From a virus: 49,560 nt of DNA. The stretch's first letter is position 1. Every line of letters starts with the position of its first letter. Below the pieces are notes generated by a model, which had not been told where the DNA came from, ran no database searches, and was given only the letters and a program-made list of their open reading frames with translations. Both the position numbers and the translations under genes were made by a program. The stretch is from IMG/VR virus record IMGVR_UViG_3300005613_003244, positions 1-49,560 of that record. The stretch is one strand, 5' to 3'. Shown here piece after piece: positions 45,469 through 49,560 of the stretch.

Positions 45469-47085
45469 ATGTCTAAAGAAATATACGATAAAATTTTAGG
45501 TGCGTTGGTTAAAGGCGTAGAGCCTGATATAGAAAACGTAGAATCATTAGGATATGTTAACTTCAAAAGCACAGCATCTTCATCTATAAATATGGGCGGG
45601 ACTGATGTAAATAGAGTTTATGTTTGCGAAGATACAATTCATGTCCCCAATCAAACAGACTTCTCCGCAGATGTTTTAATAATAGGTGGTGGAGGAGGTG
45701 GTGGAAGTGGTCAAGGTGGCGGTGGCGGTGGTGGTGGATATAGAGAGTTTACTAAAAAATATTATAAAGGAACAAGTTATACTGTGACCGTTGGTGCTGG
45801 CGGTTCTGTTAATTCTAATGGAAGTGACAGCTCTATCGAAAAAATAGGAAATGGGGGTGGTGCCGGAGGAAATGCGCAAGGGGCAACGCAAGAAGCCTGT
45901 AATGGTAAAGACGGTGGATCTGGCGGTGGTAGTGGATTAACAACTAATCAATCTTTTAGAAAAACATACAGCGGAAATTCTTTAGACACTAGATGTAACG
46001 GCTCTAGTCAGGGATACCCCGGAGAACCCGGACCATTAGAAGTTCTAAGTTCTGGTGGTGCTGGTGGTACTGGAAGCAATTTTAATGGTGGTCCCGGTAA
46101 AACCAGTAATATTACTGGAGCTAGCGTAGGTCGTGGCGGTGGTGGTGCTTGTGGCTTTGGTTCTGGTACTGCCACGGATGGCGGCGGGAATCCATACAGC
46201 AATGGCACAGTAAATACTGGTGGTGGTGGTGGTGGTGGTGGTGGAAATGGAGGCTCTGGGTTTGTTTGTATTAAATTCCCAGACACCATTACGATTACAA
46301 TTGACTGGGGCTTATCATATACATCATACACAAGCGACGGCTATACTACTGTTCAGTTTATTGCTGGTACAGGTACAATTTCATTTAATAGTGCTGGCGG
46401 CGGCAGTAGTGAATATTTAGATACATTATTATTGTACCCATTTGATTCTGATGCAAACGACGCAAGTAGCACTGGCAACAATTTGACACTAACCAACGCA
46501 TCAATTGATACAAGCGTTAAGAAATACGGGGCCGGATCTCTTAAATTTACAGGCTCTGTAGCAAACGGTAAAGCTCAAGGAGTTATGCCGTCATTAGGAA
46601 CGGGGGATTTTACCATAGAATTTTGGTTGTATATGGCCAGCATGAGTAGCAATCAATACATTCTGGATAGGGGGCAGGGCAGTAATTTTTCCTATGACAG
46701 CCCCGGTTTCGCGTTATTTACAACAACCAGCAGTAGATTTTCTTGGATGATAAAAGATTCTTATGACTCAGAAGAAGGGGCATATTTGACATCTTTACAG
46801 ATAAACTCCTCCTCCTTATCTTCAGCCATAGGATCTTGGGTTCATGTCGCCCTAGTAAGACAAGGAACAATATATCGTATGTATATAGACGGAACGCAGG
46901 AGGCTTCTGGGGCAGGATCGGCTACAGATTTTACCCAACATAATTTCGCTATTGGAGACGCAATGGTTAATGGTGGTGGCGTATTCCAAAATTCATATGT
47001 AGATGACTTTAGATTATCATCAACCTCGGTATACCCAGATGGAACAACATTTACTGTACCATCAGCAGCGCATCCAACCAGTTAG
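45469..47085 (+). CDS. Glycine-rich tail protein with LamG-like domain
   Basis: 538 residues. Residues about 60-270 are glycine-rich runs (GGGGGGGSGQGGGGGGGGYRE and similar), a form common in phage fibre tips. From about 320 to 538 there is a concanavalin/LamG-like domain: YPFDSDANDASSTGNN, DFTIEFWLYMAS, SWVHVALVRQGTIYRMYIDG, YVDDFRLSS. LamG domains bind carbohydrate, so this is a likely host-surface adhesin. It overlaps nothing and follows the fibre gene closely. Confidence 0.8.
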   Translation: MSKEIYDKILGALVKGVEPDIENVESLGYVNFKSTASSSINMGGTDVNRVYVCEDTIHVPNQTDFSADVLIIGGGGGGGSGQGGGGGGGGYREFTKKYYKGTSYTVTVGAGGSVNSNGSDSSIEKIGNGGGAGGNAQGATQEACNGKDGGSGGGSGLTTNQSFRKTYSGNSLDTRCNGSSQGYPGEPGPLEVLSSGGAGGTGSNFNGGPGKTSNITGASVGRGGGGACGFGSGTATDGGGNPYSNGTVNTGGGGGGGGGNGGSGFVCIKFPDTITITIDWGLSYTSYTSDGYTTVQFIAGTGTISFNSAGGGSSEYLDTLLLYPFDSDANDASSTGNNLTLTNASIDTSVKKYGAGSLKFTGSVANGKAQGVMPSLGTGDFTIEFWLYMASMSSNQYILDRGQGSNFSYDSPGFALFTTTSSRFSWMIKDSYDSEEGAYLTSLQINSSSLSSAIGSWVHVALVRQGTIYRMYIDGTQEASGAGSATDFTQHNFAIGDAMVNGGGVFQNSYVDDFRLSSTSVYPDGTTFTVPSAAHPTS

Positions 47086-47095
47086 GAATATTTTT

Positions 47096-47479
47096 ATGGC
47101 ACATTACGCTTTACTAGATGAAAACAACATTGTCCTACAAGTGATTACCGGAAAAGACGAAGGCAGAGACACTGAGTGGGAACTATATTATGGTAATCTA
47201 ACTGGTAAAATCTGCAAACGCACATCATACAATTCTATGGCTGGACAACACTCCATGCCAGATTGCACATGTTTTCGTAAAAACTATGCCGGCATAGGTT
47301 ACACATATGATGAAACCAGAGATGCATTTATTCCACCAAAACCGTATAATAGCTGGGTGCTTAATGAAGATTCTTGCACTTGGGAAGCCCCGGCCCCCAT
47401 GCCAACAGAACCATTGGGGGAAAATAAATTTTATATTTGGGATGAAGACAGTATTAGCTGGATGATAAACCAAGCTTAA
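47096..47479 (+). CDS. Conserved tail protein, 127 aa
   Basis: The start is the ATG at 47096 (MAHYALLDENNIVLQVITGKDEG); the longer frame lies inside the LamG gene. The block FRKNYAGIGYTYDETRDAFIPPKPYNSWVLNEDSCTWEAPAP is strongly conserved in tail proteins of cyanophage- and pelagiphage-like genomes. It is probably a small fibre or tail-spike-associated protein. Confidence 0.75.
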   Translation: MAHYALLDENNIVLQVITGKDEGRDTEWELYYGNLTGKICKRTSYNSMAGQHSMPDCTCFRKNYAGIGYTYDETRDAFIPPKPYNSWVLNEDSCTWEAPAPMPTEPLGENKFYIWDEDSISWMINQA

Positions 47480-47480
47480 T

Positions 47481-47496
47481 GGTGTATATAAATAAG
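47481..47496 (+). promoter_or_regulatory. Candidate late promoter
   Basis: GGTGTATATAAATAAG contains TATAAATA (47487-47494), the T4 late promoter core, about 34 bases before the ATG at 47529. The genome encodes a gp55-sized sigma factor, which fits. The low complexity of the sequence means it could be chance. Confidence 0.4.
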
Positions 47497-47528
47497 AATA
47501 TTCACACCCTCTTTAAAAAGGTATAAAA

Positions 47529-47759
47529 ATGGCCATTTCTACGACAGATGTAATTACTCCAGCAAATACAGGATCAGACAATATCAGTAATGGCAATGCT
47601 GTATTACATGTAACAGAAGGTGGGCTAACTAAATCTCTTCCTACAGATTCTTATGCTTCTAATCCTACTTTTAGTGGCGTAGAAGCTAAATATACAGATA
47701 GGTTTGATGAAATTGCTTACTACAATACTGCTAGCGGGATTGATGGCGGAGGCGCATAA
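47529..47759 (+). CDS. Small structural-type protein, 76 aa
   Basis: Ser/Thr/Asn/Gly/Ala-rich, hydrophilic, no Cys (MAISTTDVITPANTGSDNIS...). Composition resembles the structural protein at 43566 and other virion proteins. It is preceded by AAAGG and overlaps the next gene by one base. Confidence 0.6.
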   Translation: MAISTTDVITPANTGSDNISNGNAVLHVTEGGLTKSLPTDSYASNPTFSGVEAKYTDRFDEIAYYNTASGIDGGGA

Positions 47760-48268
47760 TGTATAAGCCAGGATATCGTACTTCGGAATTTTGGTTTACT
47801 TTAGTTAGTTTTATTATTAGTGGTTTATTTTTATTTGGTATTATTAAAGATGATAGTACCAAAGACGAATTAATAGGCGTGGTAACACATTCTGTTGAAA
47901 GTATAATATTAATCATAGGGCAGTTTGGCATTTTTTGGAGATATTTAGATCATAGAAATAAATACAAAAGAGACTATAGCAAAAATCAGCAAAAAGAATA
48001 CGAAAACATAGGTAAAGAACTAGAAGATTATATTGGGGTTGACACAAAGTCCGATCTTATTAATATAAATACAGCAACTTTAGGCAAGTTAATACAACTA
48101 CCTCATATTGGTCCAGGATTAGCTAAAAAAATTATTGACTACAGAATTGAAAACGGATTTTTCCAAGATATTGCAGATCTTATATTGGTTGGTGGTATCG
48201 GTGAACAGACTTATGAAGATATAAAAGAATATATTACTACAGGAGATTCTAATGGAGAAGACAACTAG
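47759..48268 (+). CDS. Membrane protein with ComEA-like helix-hairpin-helix domain
   Basis: 169 residues. One or two N-terminal membrane segments (about residues 9-28 and 42-62), then a polar linker, then ININTATLGKLIQLPHIGPGLAKKIIDYRIENGFFQDIADLILVGGI, the ComEA/HhH DNA-binding motif. A membrane-anchored DNA-binding protein might hold DNA at the membrane during entry or packaging, but this is inference. Confidence 0.75.
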   Translation: MYKPGYRTSEFWFTLVSFIISGLFLFGIIKDDSTKDELIGVVTHSVESIILIIGQFGIFWRYLDHRNKYKRDYSKNQQKEYENIGKELEDYIGVDTKSDLININTATLGKLIQLPHIGPGLAKKIIDYRIENGFFQDIADLILVGGIGEQTYEDIKEYITTGDSNGEDN

Positions 48269-48728
48269 TGATTTAGTTAGGGATGAGTTAAAATCTTTAA
48301 CTGATTATAGTAAGAAAGTATTTTCCACAGTACATTCTTTCGCCATATCTGAAGTGTGGAAAATTTTACAACTATTAGTGGCATCAACAGTTCGCATTAT
48401 AGAAAACATAGCTATAGATTTATCTGGTCAAGAAAAAAAACAACTAGCTATGGAATTAATAGAAAATTTTTATGACGATATCTTTGTACATATTGATTTA
48501 CCATTTCTTCCTAGTGCAGTAGAGTCGGTTATACACAGCTATATTAAAAAAATACTAATGATGCTCGTCGATTCTGCTATAGATGCAATGGTTTCTACAT
48601 TTAAGGATGTTGGGATTTTTTCAAAAGAAACAGTTATTGCTCAAACAGATAGACAAAAAAAGAAGCCCTTTAAAGATTTTTGTGGTAACATAGGTAAAAT
48701 AATAGGAGACATAAATGATGGTCCATAA
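48252..48728 (+). CDS. Hypothetical helical protein, 158 aa
   Basis: Mostly alpha-helical, with an amphipathic stretch around residues 30-60 (HSFAISEVWKILQLLVASTVRIIENIAIDLSG) and a central helix HSYIKKILMMLVDSAIDAMV that may contact membrane. It overlaps both neighbours (17 and 14 bases), suggesting a coupled membrane-protein operon. Function unknown. Confidence 0.55.
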   Translation: MEKTTSDLVRDELKSLTDYSKKVFSTVHSFAISEVWKILQLLVASTVRIIENIAIDLSGQEKKQLAMELIENFYDDIFVHIDLPFLPSAVESVIHSYIKKILMMLVDSAIDAMVSTFKDVGIFSKETVIAQTDRQKKKPFKDFCGNIGKIIGDINDGP

Positions 48729-49071
48729 TTTAGAAACTTTCGGAGCAGGTATCAAAACAGTGGATGTTTTATTATATACTGGAGTAGCAATAGTTGTTTA
48801 TGTTTTATTTAAAGAACAGGTACACTCTTTGTTTAATAAAGTAAAAGACAGTCTGAATAAAACCAAAACCCCTAACTTACCAAGTGTTGATATGGGTGAT
48901 TACAATAATTTAGAACCTGATACTCAAGATGATATATTTTTTCAATTGATAATGAGCTGGAAACAAACAAGAGATCTAGCAGAAAGTTATGGAGCAAATA
49001 AGGCTGTAGAGATTGCTGATCAAATGTTTCCACACCTAGTACCAGGGGAACAAAACCATGATGAAGAATAA
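48715..49071 (+). CDS. Single-pass membrane protein, 118 aa
   Basis: ATAGGAGACATAA precedes two ATGs. One transmembrane helix (about residues 16-32, VDVLLYTGVAIVVYVLF) is followed by a basic linker and an acidic C-terminal domain (DTQDDIFFQLIMSWKQTRDLAESYG). It overlaps the next gene by 14 bases. Role unknown; possibly part of a membrane or virion unit with its neighbours. Confidence 0.6.
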   Translation: MMVHNLETFGAGIKTVDVLLYTGVAIVVYVLFKEQVHSLFNKVKDSLNKTKTPNLPSVDMGDYNNLEPDTQDDIFFQLIMSWKQTRDLAESYGANKAVEIADQMFPHLVPGEQNHDEE

Positions 49072-49558
49072 ATTAGTCCTAGCTGTTGGGATCGTCTTAA
49101 TAGGCTTTGGTTTATTTGGTAAGTACTCGCCCACAGATACTTTAAAACCGACCGCTCCTGCTGTAGAGAGCTATGTTATAGACGCTCCTAGCGACGAAGC
49201 GTTATTAGAAAAAGCCCGGTCTGTGGTTTCGGTTCTAAAAGAATCAAACGATTCTACCAAAAGATTAGATTGTCTAAAATTATCTTCACTATATTGTGAT
49301 ATGGCCACACTAATAGAATTAGACAATAATGATACAGTTATTAAAGATACTGCCTCTATTCGTGAAGCAAACAGTCTTGCTGGTAAAATGCTTAGATTAA
49401 ATATTAAAAATAAATACCCAAATCTTGCAGAATCTTGCAAAAAACTAATTGTTGAAGCTATTGGAGAAGACGATGTGGTATTAGATGAAAATATGAGAAA
49501 AAAGGCCTGTGATGCTTTTAGGGCTTTAAGTTGGGCTTTTTACGAGGGTAGTAAATAA
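49058..49558 (+). CDS. Membrane-anchored protein, 166 aa
   Basis: An N-terminal anchor or signal (MMKNKLVLAVGIVLIGFGLFG) is followed by a helical, acidic domain with three pairs of Cys (CLKLSSLYC and others), which would form disulfides if exported. AGGGGA at 49044 serves the ATG. The stop at 49556-49558 shares a base with an ATG at the window edge, so another gene probably continues to the right. Confidence 0.6.
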   Translation: MMKNKLVLAVGIVLIGFGLFGKYSPTDTLKPTAPAVESYVIDAPSDEALLEKARSVVSVLKESNDSTKRLDCLKLSSLYCDMATLIELDNNDTVIKDTASIREANSLAGKMLRLNIKNKYPNLAESCKKLIVEAIGEDDVVLDENMRKKACDAFRALSWAFYEGSK

Positions 49559-49560
49559 TG

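Noticed and set aside
45690-46260. Glycine-rich GGT repeats as a CRISPR or tandem-repeat locus
   Set aside because: The repeats are irregular, keep the reading frame and encode a fibre-tip glycine-rich domain. No CRISPR array was seen anywhere in the window.
45676-46331. Minus-strand proline/threonine-rich frames opposite the tail gene
   Set aside because: These are shadows of the glycine-rich codons (GGT/GGC) on the plus strand, with poor starts and no ribosome sites.

Overview
The window reads as one continuous stretch of a large, AT-rich, T4-like tailed phage genome. I place it there because it has an rIIA-rIIB pair, a phage-type sigma factor, phage ThyX, UvsE, DNA ligase and AEP primase, tail-fibre genes, a tRNA cluster, several homing endonucleases and many overlapping (ATGA or TAATG) small genes. 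Almost everything runs on the + strand; the only convincing minus-strand genes are two free-standing endonucleases, each pressed against a tRNA gene. The host cannot be named from the sequence. No ribosomal, housekeeping or integrase gene is seen.

Layout. 1-3.5 kb: small hypothetical genes ending in thyX. 3.6-6.2 kb: UV endonuclease, zinc deaminase and a GDP-fucose synthase-like enzyme. 6.2-8.7 kb: small zinc-ribbon and HTH genes and five tRNAs (Thr, Gln, Asn, a UAU-anticodon tRNA with a long variable arm, Lys). 8.5-11.8 kb: a phosphoribosyltransferase followed by a GMP reductase gene broken in two by a split intein with an HNH endonuclease gene in the break, then an endonuclease VII-like gene. 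11.8-12.15 kb: a phage-encoded tmRNA. 13-20.4 kb: DNA ligase, glycosyltransferases (one of the ABO/GT6 family), a HhH-GPD glycosylase, a sulfotransferase-like protein, a 2OG-oxygenase/epimerase fusion, two thioredoxin-like proteins, PspC and CAP proteins. 20.4-22.7 kb: an antisense HNH gene, tRNA-Leu and small genes. 22.8-29.5 kb: rIIA, rIIB, primase and a RuvB-like ATPase. 29.5-33 kb: an HNH gene, a trypsin-like and a subtilisin-like protease, and small nucleotide-related genes. 33-39.4 kb: a glycan cassette (four GTs, UDP-galactopyranose mutase, CMP-sugar synthetase, HpcH/HpaI aldolase, methyltransferase-like). 39.4-49.6 kb: late/virion region with a sigma factor, ClpP, structural and tail-fibre proteins and membrane proteins.

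Transcription. At least eleven sites match sigma-70 promoters (TTGACA, 16-17 bp spacer, TATAAT-like). All lie in the first 31.5 kb, and seven carry a CGAT core inside the spacer. The last 18 kb has none of these, but several gene boundaries there carry a GGGGTAnAAT/GGTGTATAAT motif, which would fit late transcription by the phage sigma factor at 41.1 kb.

Main points for a second look: the fractured guaC with its split intein, the phage tmRNA (tag frame ends LALAA) with a phage ClpP in the same window, the CGAT promoter family, tRNA-hugging homing endonucleases, and a possible phage pathway for making, CMP-activating and transferring an acidic (ulosonic-type) sugar.
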